Positions 23,883-32,251 of a stretch of DNA of 33,276 nt are shown piece by piece. The notes below the pieces were generated by a model. The model was not told where the DNA came from. It saw only the letters and a program-made list of their open reading frames with translations, and did not search any database. Positions within the stretch are counted from its first letter, which is position 1. The number at the start of each line of letters is the position of its first letter. The stretch lies in NCBI GenBank assembly GCA_025359825.1, contig JANYER010000453.1, positions 1 through 33,276 on the forward strand, in the 5' to 3' direction. The DNA is from Granulicella sp. (GTDB taxonomy: Bacteria; Acidobacteriota; Terriglobia; Terriglobales; Acidobacteriaceae). The translations under genes were made by a program, and so were the position numbers.

Positions 23883-24625
23883 GGAACCACGATCGTATCG
23901 CCGGGCTGCAGCGTAATCAACTGCTTACTGTCACCCTTCAGGGCCGCCTTGTAGTTGAAGGGAATTTTCACCTGTTTACCTTGTAGTCCACGCAAAATGT
24001 AGATACGTTTGGAGTTAGCAAAGGTAGAGAGCCCTCCGGCCGAGGCGATCGCCTGCAGCGGCGTCATCCCCGGAGACAACATCAAAGGCCCAACCTTGCC
24101 AATCTCGCCGATCATAAAAATACGCTGACTATTAACCGCTGTCACGACTACGGATACGCTTGGGTCCTGAATGAACTTCTTCAGCCGATTCGCAATATCG
24201 GCGCCTAACTGGATCGGGGTCAGGCCTGCTGCCGGAATATCCCCCGCCAGTACCATGGAAATGTTGCCATCCGGACGCACCGGAACCACGCCGGAGAGTG
24301 TGGGCTCACGCCACACCGTGATCTGTAACTGGTCATCTGCGCCGATCACGTAGCTGGCCGCGTTGACACTTGCGAGGACTTGGGGGGTCGGCGGCGGAGG
24401 GGTATCCACGGTGGCGGGGGTAGAGCTTGTTGCGGGTGCCGGTGTTGCGGGCATGCTCGCCGCAGGGGGAGCGGTAGTCGTCGTCGCTGGCTTCGTATCC
24501 TGCGCAAGGGCGCCGGTGGCACACATGGACAACAGGAGCAACGATTGAAGTACGGTCGAAGTCGCGCCGCGCAGCTGCGTGGTGCTGGTAACTTCCTTAT
24601 TCATCATAGGATTAGCCTTCATCAT
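23879..24625 (-). CDS. Wza-type polysaccharide export protein (SLBB domain)
   Basis: The 248-residue exported protein should contribute to the periplasmic/outer-membrane EPS channel. It has a signal peptide (LLLLSMCATGALAQ), a Pro/Thr/Ala-rich linker (about 43-85), then the polysaccharide-export domain (VIGADDQLQITVWREPTLSGVVPVRPDGNISM, about 92-180), and an SLBB domain (IFMIGEIGKVGPLMLSPGMTPLQAIASAGG, about 168-245) ending LQPGDTIVVP. The one Cys in the signal region is preceded by Met, so it is not a good lipobox; the ALA-Q site suggests ordinary cleavage. It is shorter than E. coli Wza and fits the PEP-CTERM subfamily. Several ATGs are possible (24625, 24622, 24607, 24604); 24607 has the better-placed AAGG. 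It is the first gene of the operon. Confidence 0.88.
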   Translation of the reverse strand: MMKANPMMNKEVTSTTQLRGATSTVLQSLLLLSMCATGALAQDTKPATTTTAPPAASMPATPAPATSSTPATVDTPPPPTPQVLASVNAASYVIGADDQLQITVWREPTLSGVVPVRPDGNISMVLAGDIPAAGLTPIQLGADIANRLKKFIQDPSVSVVVTAVNSQRIFMIGEIGKVGPLMLSPGMTPLQAIASAGGLSTFANSKRIYILRGLQGKQVKIPFNYKAALKGDSKQLITLQPGDTIVVP

Positions 24626-24712
24626 CTCGTTTCAGTCCAATAATCGTTCGGTAGGTCTCTCGGTCTTGCCGCTCTCCGATTTCATTCGAACGGTACTTCC
24701 CGTTGAAGTTCC

Positions 24713-24728
24713 TGCACAACAATCGCCA
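24713..24728 (-). promoter_or_regulatory. Candidate sigma-54 -24/-12 promoter for the EPS operon
   Basis: On the minus strand the site reads TGGCGATTGTTGTGCA: TGGC, correct 10-nt GG-to-GC spacing, then TGCA. It would start RNA about 75 nt before the export gene. The match is partial (-12 is GTGC, not TTGC) and such spacing occurs by chance every few hundred bases; the nearby sigma-54 activators raise its plausibility. Confidence 0.35.
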
Positions 24729-24800
24729 AACTACGTCATCAAACCACTCCAGGGAAAGTATTTACCAAAAAACTGCAATTTCCCTACAATCAGTTCGTAC

Positions 24801-24816
24801 TGGTCCATCCTTTGCC
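24801..24816 (+). promoter_or_regulatory. Candidate sigma-54 -24/-12 promoter toward the exosortase operon
   Basis: TGGTCCATCCTTTGCC has TGG and TTGC with the correct 10-nt GG-to-GC spacing. The leader to the exosortase GTG would be about 200 nt. The -24 half lacks the preferred CAC/CAT. Low to moderate support. Confidence 0.3.
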
Positions 24817-25027
24817 TATGGACGGCAACGTGCATCCACTGTCCAGGAAACAGATGCAACCCGTAATGTGCAGACTAGCAGCCAGAGTAGAAAAATCTTT
24901 CCTTTTTTGTGGACTCGTAACTACCACTTTGGTAGACCTTTCCTTTGACCCGCTTTGGAATAGACTCCTCAAAGCAGGGAATTGGATGTTTCGTTCGGCA
25001 TAGAATATTGCTTCTTACAGAGGACAT

Positions 25028-26029
25028 GTGAAGTATATCGTTCCAGCAACAACAACAGGCAGTACACAGACAGAGCCCTACGCGCAACAGGCGGCCAGTT
25101 CTGTCGGCGATGGACTTGCTTATGCCGAACAGCTCCAGGATTTCGGAACGCCCGCGACTGGCGTAGAACACAGTTTGTACTCGCCCGCCGGACCTCGCGA
25201 GTGGCTCCCCTACGTCGCGATCGCTCTACTATTGGCTTTCGTATACTTCCGTGTGGTCGCGAAGCTGGTCTTCGATTGGTACGATCTGCCCGACTACTCC
25301 CACGGCTTTCTCGTCCCCTTCTTTGCCGTCTTCGTCCTGTGGGACAACCGTACCGTACTACGGAATACCCCGGTTCGCGCCACCTGGAGCGGTCTTCCTT
25401 TGGTCCTCTTCGGTATCGTCGTGGTCATTCTTGGCGTCTACGGGGCAGACCTCTTCCTCTCCCGCATCTCGTTCCTCATCCTCCTCGCCGGCATCATCTG
25501 GACGTTCTTCGGTCGCGCTATGCTGGTGGCCCTGCGATTCCCGCTCTTTGTCCTGCTGCTGGCTATCCCGTTTCCCGCCATCGTCTTCAATCAGATCACC
25601 TTCCCGCTCCAGCTATTTGCCTCCCGGGTGGCAAGCGCCATTCTGCCGCTGCTCGGAGTTCCGGTCCTGAATGAGGGCAATGTCATCGAATTGCCAGTGA
25701 TGAAGCTGGAGGTCGCCGAGGCTTGCAGTGGCATCCGTTCCTTGATGAGCCTCTTTACCCTGGCCGTCTTTTATGGCTACTTTCTGGAGCGCACCACCAA
25801 ACGACGCGTTGTCCTCGCCATCGCCAGCATCCCAATTGCCGTCGCAGCCAATGCGGCGCGCATCGTTGGTACCGGCCTCTGCGTTCAGTACTGGGACCCG
25901 GAGAAGGCAATGGGCTTCTTCCATGAGTTCTCTGGATGGGTCATGTTTGTTATCTCTCTGGGGTGCCTGTATATCCTGCACCGGATCATGCGTGTGGTCG
26001 TCCCGCCGCCTGTCGAGGTAAAAGCCTGA
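25028..26029 (+). CDS. Exosortase (EpsH/XrtA-type transpeptidase-like membrane protease)
   Basis: The 333-residue polytopic membrane protein should recognise PEP-CTERM-type sorting signals and cleave or transfer the protein at the inner membrane. After a soluble N-terminal stretch of about 58 residues there are around eight membrane helices. The catalytic triad is in place: Cys233 in EACSGIRSL, Arg278 in AANAARIVGTG and His299 in FFHEFSGW. Other family marks are WYDLPDYSHGFLVPFFA and IPFPAIVFNQITFPLQ. It lacks the fused EpsI domain; EpsI is the next gene, overlapping by one base (TGATG). The start is GTG with AGAGGA just upstream. No protein with a PEP-CTERM tail is encoded in this window, so its substrates lie elsewhere. 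The exact subtype (XrtA or a related class) is not certain. Confidence 0.93.
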   Translation: MKYIVPATTTGSTQTEPYAQQAASSVGDGLAYAEQLQDFGTPATGVEHSLYSPAGPREWLPYVAIALLLAFVYFRVVAKLVFDWYDLPDYSHGFLVPFFAVFVLWDNRTVLRNTPVRATWSGLPLVLFGIVVVILGVYGADLFLSRISFLILLAGIIWTFFGRAMLVALRFPLFVLLLAIPFPAIVFNQITFPLQLFASRVASAILPLLGVPVLNEGNVIELPVMKLEVAEACSGIRSLMSLFTLAVFYGYFLERTTKRRVVLAIASIPIAVAANAARIVGTGLCVQYWDPEKAMGFFHEFSGWVMFVISLGCLYILHRIMRVVVPPPVEVKA

Positions 26030-26715
26030 TGAAATACCCTCGTTTCTGGACCATATCTCTCCTTTTATTAGCAACTGCGCTTTTGCTGCACTCCCGCGGC
26101 GACAAGGACAACGTTCCCTCCAGTCAGCCTCTTAGTCAGATGCCGCAGACCATTGGCGTGTGGACCTCCAGGGATATCGCCATGCAGGACGATGTTCTTG
26201 CCATCCTGGGTAAAGGTGACTTCCTCAACCGCCTCTACACCGGACCCGCGGTCCTGCCGGAACCGGGCGTGGAGAAGGTGTCCGTCCCCACCCGGTCGGA
26301 CGTCCCGATCAGCCTGTTCATTGGGTATTTCGCTTCACAGCGCACCGGCCAGTCCATCCACTCGCCTCAAAATTGTCTGCCCGGCGCTGGTTGGAACTTT
26401 GAGTCTTCGCGCTACACCACTCTGACGGCCGATAACGGCAAGGTCTTTACCGTTGGCGAGTACGTTATCAGCGACGGCAATACCAAGCAGTTCGTCCTGT
26501 ACTGGTACCAGGCACACGGGCGTAGCATTGCCAATGAGTATAAGGCAAAGCTATATATGATCGCCGACGCAATTCGCATGAACCGCACCGATGGAGCGAT
26601 CGTCCGCGTCATTACACCGGTCATGCCGCTGGAGTCTATTGCAACCGCACGCAACCGGGTCGTCCGGTTTACCAGCGAGATGGCACCGGTGCTGCCTCGC
26701 TTCATTCCCGACTAG
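26029..26715 (+). CDS. epsI: EpsI-family exosortase-associated protein
   Basis: The 228-residue protein is anchored by one N-terminal helix (MKYPRFWTISLLLLATALLL) with the rest in the periplasm. It matches the EpsI family that is either fused to or encoded beside exosortases: FIGYFASQRTGQSIHSPQNCLPGAGW (about 95-120) and the FVLYWYQAHGRS segment (about 155-166). Its biochemical role is unknown, although it is needed for EPS in Methylobacillus-type systems (general knowledge). I start at ATG 26029, which overlaps the exosortase stop as TGATG; the tracked 25936 start runs inside the exosortase gene. An internal LPEPG is not at the C-terminus and is not a sorting signal. Confidence 0.9.
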   Translation: MKYPRFWTISLLLLATALLLHSRGDKDNVPSSQPLSQMPQTIGVWTSRDIAMQDDVLAILGKGDFLNRLYTGPAVLPEPGVEKVSVPTRSDVPISLFIGYFASQRTGQSIHSPQNCLPGAGWNFESSRYTTLTADNGKVFTVGEYVISDGNTKQFVLYWYQAHGRSIANEYKAKLYMIADAIRMNRTDGAIVRVITPVMPLESIATARNRVVRFTSEMAPVLPRFIPD

Positions 26716-26805
26716 GCGGATGCGGGTCAACACGATCAGTAGAAGAAATACGAAATACAACTCGCAGTATGCAAGGCAGAATGAGTCTTTTGAGGAAAAT
26801 TGGTC

Positions 26806-29103
26806 ATGAAAAAAACGATATATAAGGCAGCCCTTCGGGTTCTGGCAGCTCTGACTGTTTCATTGATTCTTGGAACCTCTCTCGGCTGTCATCGTGACCC
26901 GAACGTGCAGAAGCAGAAGTACCTGGAGAGTGGAAAGCGCTACTTCGAGGATGCCAAGTACAAGGAAGCGACCATCCAGTTCTCTAACGCGCTCAAGGTC
27001 GACCATAACTTTGCCGAGGCCCACTACGAGCTTGCCAAGACCTTCCTGAAGACGAACTCCATGCTGCAGGCCTATGCAGAGCTGATGCGTACGGTCGATT
27101 TACAGCCCAATAACGTCGCTGCCCGCATCGATCTTGGCAACATGCTGTTGGCCGGCAATCAGGCACAGCGCGCTGTCGATCAAGCCAATGCTGTCCTTGC
27201 TCTGCAACCCAATAACGGCGACGCCCACGCACTGCTTTCGAGCGTTGCTGCTGCCAAAGGCGACCGGGCCGGGGCCCTGGCTGAGATTCAAAAAGCGCTG
27301 GAGATCGACCCCAAAAAAGCAAACTACCACGCTGCGCTTGGACTTATCCAAAGCTCCGACCCGACCGCCGGGGCCGCTGCGGAAGATCAGCTTCGCAAGG
27401 CGGTCGAACTCGACCCCAAAAACGCTACGGTTCATCTGGTACTTGCCAGCCTGCTGGAGCGGAAGGGCGATACGAATGCGGCCATCGAGCAGTTGAAAGC
27501 AGGCATCGCTGCCGATCCGAAGAGCATTCAGGCCCGGGGCGCCCTTGTGGGCATATACATGCGCCAGGGTGACAAGGCCCAGGCAGAGCAGACGGTTCGC
27601 CAGGCAGCCGATGATCTTCCCGACTCGCCCCAAGCCGCCCAGATGTTGAATAGCTATTACATCCAGACGAAACAGTTGGACAAGGCCCTTCCCATAGTCG
27701 CCGACCTCGTAACGAAGCACCCAAAGAGCACATCGCTTAAGGTGATGTACGCACGTCTCCTGATCTCCAATAAGGAGTATCCCAAGGCCAGGACCATCAT
27801 CACCGACCTGGTCAAATCCGACCACAACGATCCTGATGTCGTCGTCCTCAACGGCATGATGTTGATCGATGACAAGAAGATCAACGAAGCGGTCGATGTG
27901 CTGCAGAAGTCCTCCAAGAACAATCCCGAGAATCTACAGCTCAAACTCTGGCTGGGCCGCGCAGCAACCGCTAAGGGCGATACAGCCCTTGCCGAACAGA
28001 GCTATCGCGATGCGACTCGCATCAATCCGAAGAGCGTCGAGGCCCAGGAAGGTCTCGGGCAAATGGCATTGCTGAAGCATGACTATAGTTTGCTGACCCA
28101 GGTCGCGGAAGCCACCATGGCTATTGTGCCGCAGTACTCTAATCCATACATCTGGCGCGGTGTCGCCGAGCTGGCCAACAAGCAGGCCGACAAAGCCGAG
28201 GCCGACTTCAGGCAAGCCCTCAAGCTCAATCCCCAGGACGCGAACGCGACTCTGGAACTCGCCCAGCTTCAGCTATCCCAGAACCACATCCCACAGGCCA
28301 AAGAGTTGCTCCAGCAGACCTTGACCAGCAATCCCAACTCAGTCCGCGCTCTTCAGCTTCTGGTGTCACTGGATCTCTACGAGAAACAACCCGCCAAGGC
28401 AATCGCACGGATTCAGGATCAGATCGCCAAATCCACACCCAATAGCCAGATGTACGACCAGCTCTCGGAGGTCCAGTTAGCCACAGGCGATACTAAGGGC
28501 TCTCTTCAATCAGCCGAGACGGCGATGAAGATGAACCCGCAGGATGCGGGCGCAATCTCGGCATATACGCGTGCGCAGGTGGCCTCCGGAGATGTTGGAA
28601 AAGCCATCGGAGTCTGGCAGGAATGGATCAAGACCCATCCCACCGACGCCCAAGCCTATGCTCTCCTCGGCTCGCTGGAGGAATCCCGCGGCAATAAAGA
28701 TGCAGCCACTGCCAACTACAAGAAGGCTCTCCAGTATCAGCCGGAGCAGCCGGTCGCCTCCAACAACCTCGCTTACCTGATGATCGAGAGCGGGCAGAAT
28801 CTTGACGTGGCACTCTCTCTCGCGCAGACTGCTCGCCGTGCGCTCCCGGATTCACCCAGTACTGCTGACACGCTCGGCTGGGCTCTTTACAGTAAAGGCT
28901 CCTACTTCGCCGCGCGCGATCAGTTTGAAGAGGCCCTCAAGACAGCACCCAACAATGTGTCGCTCCACTATCACCTCGGCATGACCTACCTCAAAACCGG
29001 AGACCAGACCAACGCCTCCACCCACTTGAAAAAGGCAGTTACCCTGGACCCCAATGGCACCATAGGCAAAGATGCCCAGAAGGCGCTTTCAGGGGTTGCT
29101 TAG
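26806..29103 (+). CDS. PrsT-like TPR-repeat lipoprotein of the exosortase/EPS locus
   Basis: The 765-residue predicted lipoprotein has the signal sequence MKKTIYKAALRVLAALTVSL and a lipobox GTSLGC with the lipidated Cys at about 28. Almost all the rest is tetratricopeptide repeats (some 18-20 helix pairs), for example YFEDAKYKEATIQFSNALKVD, AEDQLRKAVELDPKNATVHLVLA and AEADFRQALKLNPQDANATLELAQLQL. It matches the PEP-CTERM system TPR-repeat lipoprotein family (PrsT), which probably scaffolds the envelope export machine. I start at 26806 because GAGGAAA lies about 10 nt upstream; ATG 26800 is also possible. It is 90 bp after epsI and is the last gene before a strong hairpin. Confidence 0.92.
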   Translation: MKKTIYKAALRVLAALTVSLILGTSLGCHRDPNVQKQKYLESGKRYFEDAKYKEATIQFSNALKVDHNFAEAHYELAKTFLKTNSMLQAYAELMRTVDLQPNNVAARIDLGNMLLAGNQAQRAVDQANAVLALQPNNGDAHALLSSVAAAKGDRAGALAEIQKALEIDPKKANYHAALGLIQSSDPTAGAAAEDQLRKAVELDPKNATVHLVLASLLERKGDTNAAIEQLKAGIAADPKSIQARGALVGIYMRQGDKAQAEQTVRQAADDLPDSPQAAQMLNSYYIQTKQLDKALPIVADLVTKHPKSTSLKVMYARLLISNKEYPKARTIITDLVKSDHNDPDVVVLNGMMLIDDKKINEAVDVLQKSSKNNPENLQLKLWLGRAATAKGDTALAEQSYRDATRINPKSVEAQEGLGQMALLKHDYSLLTQVAEATMAIVPQYSNPYIWRGVAELANKQADKAEADFRQALKLNPQDANATLELAQLQLSQNHIPQAKELLQQTLTSNPNSVRALQLLVSLDLYEKQPAKAIARIQDQIAKSTPNSQMYDQLSEVQLATGDTKGSLQSAETAMKMNPQDAGAISAYTRAQVASGDVGKAIGVWQEWIKTHPTDAQAYALLGSLEESRGNKDAATANYKKALQYQPEQPVASNNLAYLMIESGQNLDVALSLAQTARRALPDSPSTADTLGWALYSKGSYFAARDQFEEALKTAPNNVSLHYHLGMTYLKTGDQTNASTHLKKAVTLDPNGTIGKDAQKALSGVA

Positions 29104-29138
29104 GTTGTAGAAAGAAGTCTTAGAGGTGCTACAAGGAA

Positions 29139-29172
29139 TCGGGCTCCTCACCGCAGCATGTGAGGAGCCCGA
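29139..29172. terminator. Strong hairpin after the PrsT-like gene
   Basis: A perfect 13-bp GC-rich stem (TCGGGCTCCTCAC with GTGAGGAGCCCGA) has an 8-nt loop and lies 36 bp after the prsT stop, between convergent genes. There is no T-run on either side, so it is a terminator or mRNA-end stabiliser rather than a textbook intrinsic terminator. The remaining 225 bp to the ligase stop hold nothing I can identify. Confidence 0.65.
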
Positions 29173-29397
29173 ACTTCATGCAGTGGATATACCCAACCGT
29201 CTGGCTGCACTTGGTCGCAGCCTTCACGTCAGGGAGTTGTAAGCAATCACTACAGCCACTCTCAAACTACGCGACTGCTAATGATGAATAGCTCGATCGG
29301 TATCGATTGGGTGTTCGGTGAGTCAGCAAATCAGCGGCCTGGCAGGGAAGAGTACCGACATGCTGCAGCAGATGCGGCGACCAATCTTGCGACCCGT

Positions 29398-30735
29398 CTA
29401 ACGATAAGCAGGATGGGCCGCCAGCGTTGCCGTAGCGTCTACCTCGTCCACCGGCACATGGGGGCTATCGCTCACCATCAGGTACTCCGCCCTCACCGCT
29501 ACGCCCACGAGTACCCAAAGCAGCCCGGTGATCTCCAGGTAAGTCCATCGGTCACCAAAGCAATTGGCGACGATACACGCGATCACAGCCAAAAAAACCC
29601 CTAGACCAAGCCCTTTGTATAGGGGGTCGTCCGCCTTTTTGAACACTCTGTACCCCAGCGCCAGCATCTGCTGCAGCATCAAAGCCGCCATTGCAAGGCC
29701 AATCAAACCCGTTTCTACCGCTACCTTCACGTACCAGTTGTGGGTGTCTTTCAGATTGTCAGTATGTTGCCCCAGTTGGAAGGTGGCATACCCCATTCCG
29801 ACGATTGGACTGCTAAAGAACTCATCCTGGGCCGCAGTCCACAGATTGACCCTCTCCTGGGCAGAATCTTCCAATTGACCATTCTGGCCTTGAGTCATAT
29901 TCACGCGTTGGGTTACTGCGGTGGGCAGAACAACCTGCCAGGTAAAAATGAATACAAGCAGAAACACCAACAATTTACGGTCCTTCAAAATCGCCAAAGC
30001 AAGGACCGCAACCAAAAGGGCAGCGTACGATCCGCGGGAGAATGTGTACAGCGTAGCAACCGTCGTGATTCCCACCAGCGAATAGCAAAGCAGCTTCACT
30101 TTGATTCGCTTCATAAACTGCCCAAAGCCCCAGAAGAACATGACAAATTGGGCAAAGAACGCGGCCGTTTGATTCGAGCCATACCCCAACGGGCCACCGC
30201 TTCGCTTGCTCTCGTCAAAGTTGGTCCAGCTGCGCGACAAGCTCTCCATCAGAAAGCTTCGATCAATAAAGAGGACCGAAATTCCAGTCAGCAAAATCAC
30301 GGTTCGAGCCGCTTTTCTGTCTTCGACCACCATGCCCGTCGCCGCAAAGATCAGCGGAATCAGCATGTAGTCTTTCCAGGTTACGAAGTTGATGTCTGAA
30401 AGCCATAGAGGAGCTGGAGCATTGCCCAGCATAGTCCCCAGCCACATCGACATATACAGATACACGCCAAAGACAAACCAGATGACATAGAGTTTGGATT
30501 TGGGGAGATGCTTTCCGTAGATCAAGCCGCCAATCAGCACCGCTACGATCAAGATGGTCAGCACATTTCCGCCCAACGGATAGTCTAGGAAGTGGTCACG
30601 CATCGTACGGTAGGGAAGAAACGGGATCATGTAATACAGCCCATAAAGCGGCTTTCCGGCCAGCGACCACAAGGACATCACCCAGAAGCCCAGGTATGCA
30701 ATCAGCGGGATGTAGTGTCCAATTCCTGTTCCCAA
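29398..30735 (-). CDS. O-antigen ligase / polymerase-like membrane protein
   Basis: The 445-residue protein has about 11-12 membrane helices and a large periplasmic loop. It fits the Wzy_C/O-antigen-ligase superfamily, most like the 'putative O-glycosylation ligase, exosortase-associated' group (TIGR03097). The motif-bearing loop includes YTFSRGSYAAL (Arg234), ERVNLWTAAQDEFFSSPIVGMGYATF and DTHNWYVKVAVETGLIGLAM (His332), which are the expected functional positions. It should polymerise or transfer lipid-linked glycan on the periplasmic side. The start codon is TTG at 30735, supported by AGAGGA about 8 nt upstream. The final 30 residues are soluble. It is 76 bp downstream of the glycosyltransferase gene, probably in the same transcript. 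Confidence 0.88.
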   Translation of the reverse strand: MGTGIGHYIPLIAYLGFWVMSLWSLAGKPLYGLYYMIPFLPYRTMRDHFLDYPLGGNVLTILIVAVLIGGLIYGKHLPKSKLYVIWFVFGVYLYMSMWLGTMLGNAPAPLWLSDINFVTWKDYMLIPLIFAATGMVVEDRKAARTVILLTGISVLFIDRSFLMESLSRSWTNFDESKRSGGPLGYGSNQTAAFFAQFVMFFWGFGQFMKRIKVKLLCYSLVGITTVATLYTFSRGSYAALLVAVLALAILKDRKLLVFLLVFIFTWQVVLPTAVTQRVNMTQGQNGQLEDSAQERVNLWTAAQDEFFSSPIVGMGYATFQLGQHTDNLKDTHNWYVKVAVETGLIGLAMAALMLQQMLALGYRVFKKADDPLYKGLGLGVFLAVIACIVANCFGDRWTYLEITGLLWVLVGVAVRAEYLMVSDSPHVPVDEVDATATLAAHPAYR

Positions 30736-30811
30736 CGTATGTTCCTCTCAAACTCTTCCAAACACTTCATGGCTCATGCTTCGACCCTGCGTCGCTGCTA
30801 AAAACTACTAG

Positions 30812-31921
30812 CTAGCTCCACAGCTTCTTTCGGCCTGCGACAAAATTGTAGAACGCCATCGCAGCTGCTGCATTCAACATCACAAATGTATTCGCAATGG
30901 CAACAGGCTTTAGGCTCTTAGCGGACGGAATGCCTTCGCCCAACAGCGCCAGTAGATAAAACACCACCTGCAGTCCAAAGATGCCCCAATACAGCGGGCT
31001 ATGCGCCAGCGCTGCCGACACCACCATTACCACCAGCAACAGAGGCACCATCAACCGCAGCAGCTTATGGCTCACCAATCGAAACAGCAGCGGATTGGCT
31101 GGCGTAATCATCCACGGCGCAAGCTGCAGCAGTTGGTAGTTCCCGGTCAGGGTGCGAACCTTCCGTGAAAATTCTTTGCCCTTCTCGCTGAACAGTTGGT
31201 CCCGCGCAATCGCCCGCGGCTCAAAGATCACCCGCTTGCCCTGCCGTGCCACCTGCATCGGCACCCAGACGTCATCCAGCAGCGTCCCCGCCGGGATCGC
31301 AACATATAGTTCGCGCCGCATCGCATAGATCGCGCCCGTCACTCCGACCACTGATCCCGTCGCCGACTCCAGCTTCCGCACCAGCTTTTCAATCTTCCAG
31401 TACAGCCCCAGCGCGTTGTTCGCCGCCTTGCCTGGGCTGGACTCCAGCAGCAACTCGCCGCTCACAGCACCCACCTCCGCATCGGCAAAGCATGACACCA
31501 TCTCCTTCACCGCCGAGACATCGACGTTCTGTCGCGCATCCAGAAACACCAGCACGTCGCCCGTCGCATGCTGCACCGCGGCATTCAAAGCAGCAGCCTT
31601 GCCGCCCGAGCTTTCCAGCACCACCGGGACCACATTGGGTCCGGAAGCTCTTAAAATGGCTACGCTCTCGTCCGTCGAACCGTCCGATGCAATCACGATC
31701 TGCACCAGTTCCGGCGGATAGTCCATCTGCCGAAGGTTCTCCAGCTTGGCTGGCAAATTTCGCGCCTCATTGCGTGCGGCGATAACGATTGAAATGGTGG
31801 GGAAGATCGGACTACGCGCAACCGGACGGCGTCGCAGACGCACCAAGCCGGCAAGCAGCACCGCATAGCCAAAGTAGGCGTACACCACAACGCCAAATGA
31901 TGCCCAGAAAAGTAGACTCAC
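30812..31921 (-). CDS. Family 2 membrane glycosyltransferase
   Basis: The 369-residue processive-type GT-A glycosyltransferase probably adds sugars to the lipid-linked EPS intermediate on the cytoplasmic face. An N-terminal helix (about 5-27) precedes the catalytic domain: ISIVIAARNEARNL (about 43), ASDGSTDES with Asp80, the metal-binding FLDAR (Asp128), and the base-region LLDDVWVP (Asp216/Asp217). The Q/RxxRW-type site is replaced by RKVRTLTGNYQ, so it is not a standard cellulose-synthase type. Three or four helices follow at the C-terminus (about 285-360). The start is GTG at 31921 with GAGG about 7 nt upstream. It is divergent from the flippase gene and likely co-transcribed with the ligase-like gene. 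Confidence 0.9.
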   Translation of the reverse strand: MSLLFWASFGVVVYAYFGYAVLLAGLVRLRRRPVARSPIFPTISIVIAARNEARNLPAKLENLRQMDYPPELVQIVIASDGSTDESVAILRASGPNVVPVVLESSGGKAAALNAAVQHATGDVLVFLDARQNVDVSAVKEMVSCFADAEVGAVSGELLLESSPGKAANNALGLYWKIEKLVRKLESATGSVVGVTGAIYAMRRELYVAIPAGTLLDDVWVPMQVARQGKRVIFEPRAIARDQLFSEKGKEFSRKVRTLTGNYQLLQLAPWMITPANPLLFRLVSHKLLRLMVPLLLVVMVVSAALAHSPLYWGIFGLQVVFYLLALLGEGIPSAKSLKPVAIANTFVMLNAAAAMAFYNFVAGRKKLWS

Positions 31922-32251
31922 CTTGCCACCTCGAAGCGCGATAGAGCAAGCCCAACCGTCGAACCAGAGAGTGAGGCAAGCACACGCGAGCTACATGAAA
32001 AAAGGCTAGGCATGATGAGAGCAGCGCACAGCAAAGACAGCACATCGTCTCCAGCATTCATGATACTTCGGTCGCAGCACGATCCAACGCAGCGTAGATC
32101 CCACGGAAGTGTCAGACCCGCTACCCCTTTGCAGGCGATAGCATAAGTCATTGGTAAGACGAGCACTTTCTCAACGTCGTCCAACAAGAGGACAAGCCCT
32201 CGCTGTTACCATTAAGAGCGTTCCAAAGGTTTCTCCCCATGGCTATTATCA
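31922..32251. promoter_or_regulatory. Divergent intergenic region, glycosyltransferase / flippase
   Basis: 330 bp with no convincing gene; tracked ORFs on the minus strand here are not domain-like. It should carry promoters for both directions. One GG-N10-GC arrangement (AGGCATG...GAGCA, 32008-32023, plus strand) resembles a sigma-54 site only weakly. Confidence 0.4.

Larger units (their letters stand above)
24626..25027. promoter_or_regulatory. Divergent control region of the EPS operon and the exosortase operon
   Basis: About 400 bp without a convincing gene, visibly more AT-rich than the flanking genes. It separates the six-gene minus-strand operon from exosortase, epsI and prsT on the plus strand. 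It contains weak sigma-54-like sites (listed separately) and a TAGAAT -10-like hexamer near 25001 without a well-spaced -35. The exosortase has AGAGGA before its GTG. Confidence 0.6.

Noticed and set aside
26260-26280. LPEPG in EpsI as a PEP-CTERM or LPxTG-like sorting motif
   Set aside because: It is internal (about residue 80), with no following hydrophobic helix and basic end.
32008-32023. Sigma-54 site before the flippase gene
   Set aside because: The -12 half is GAGCA and the leader would exceed 200 nt; it is at chance level.
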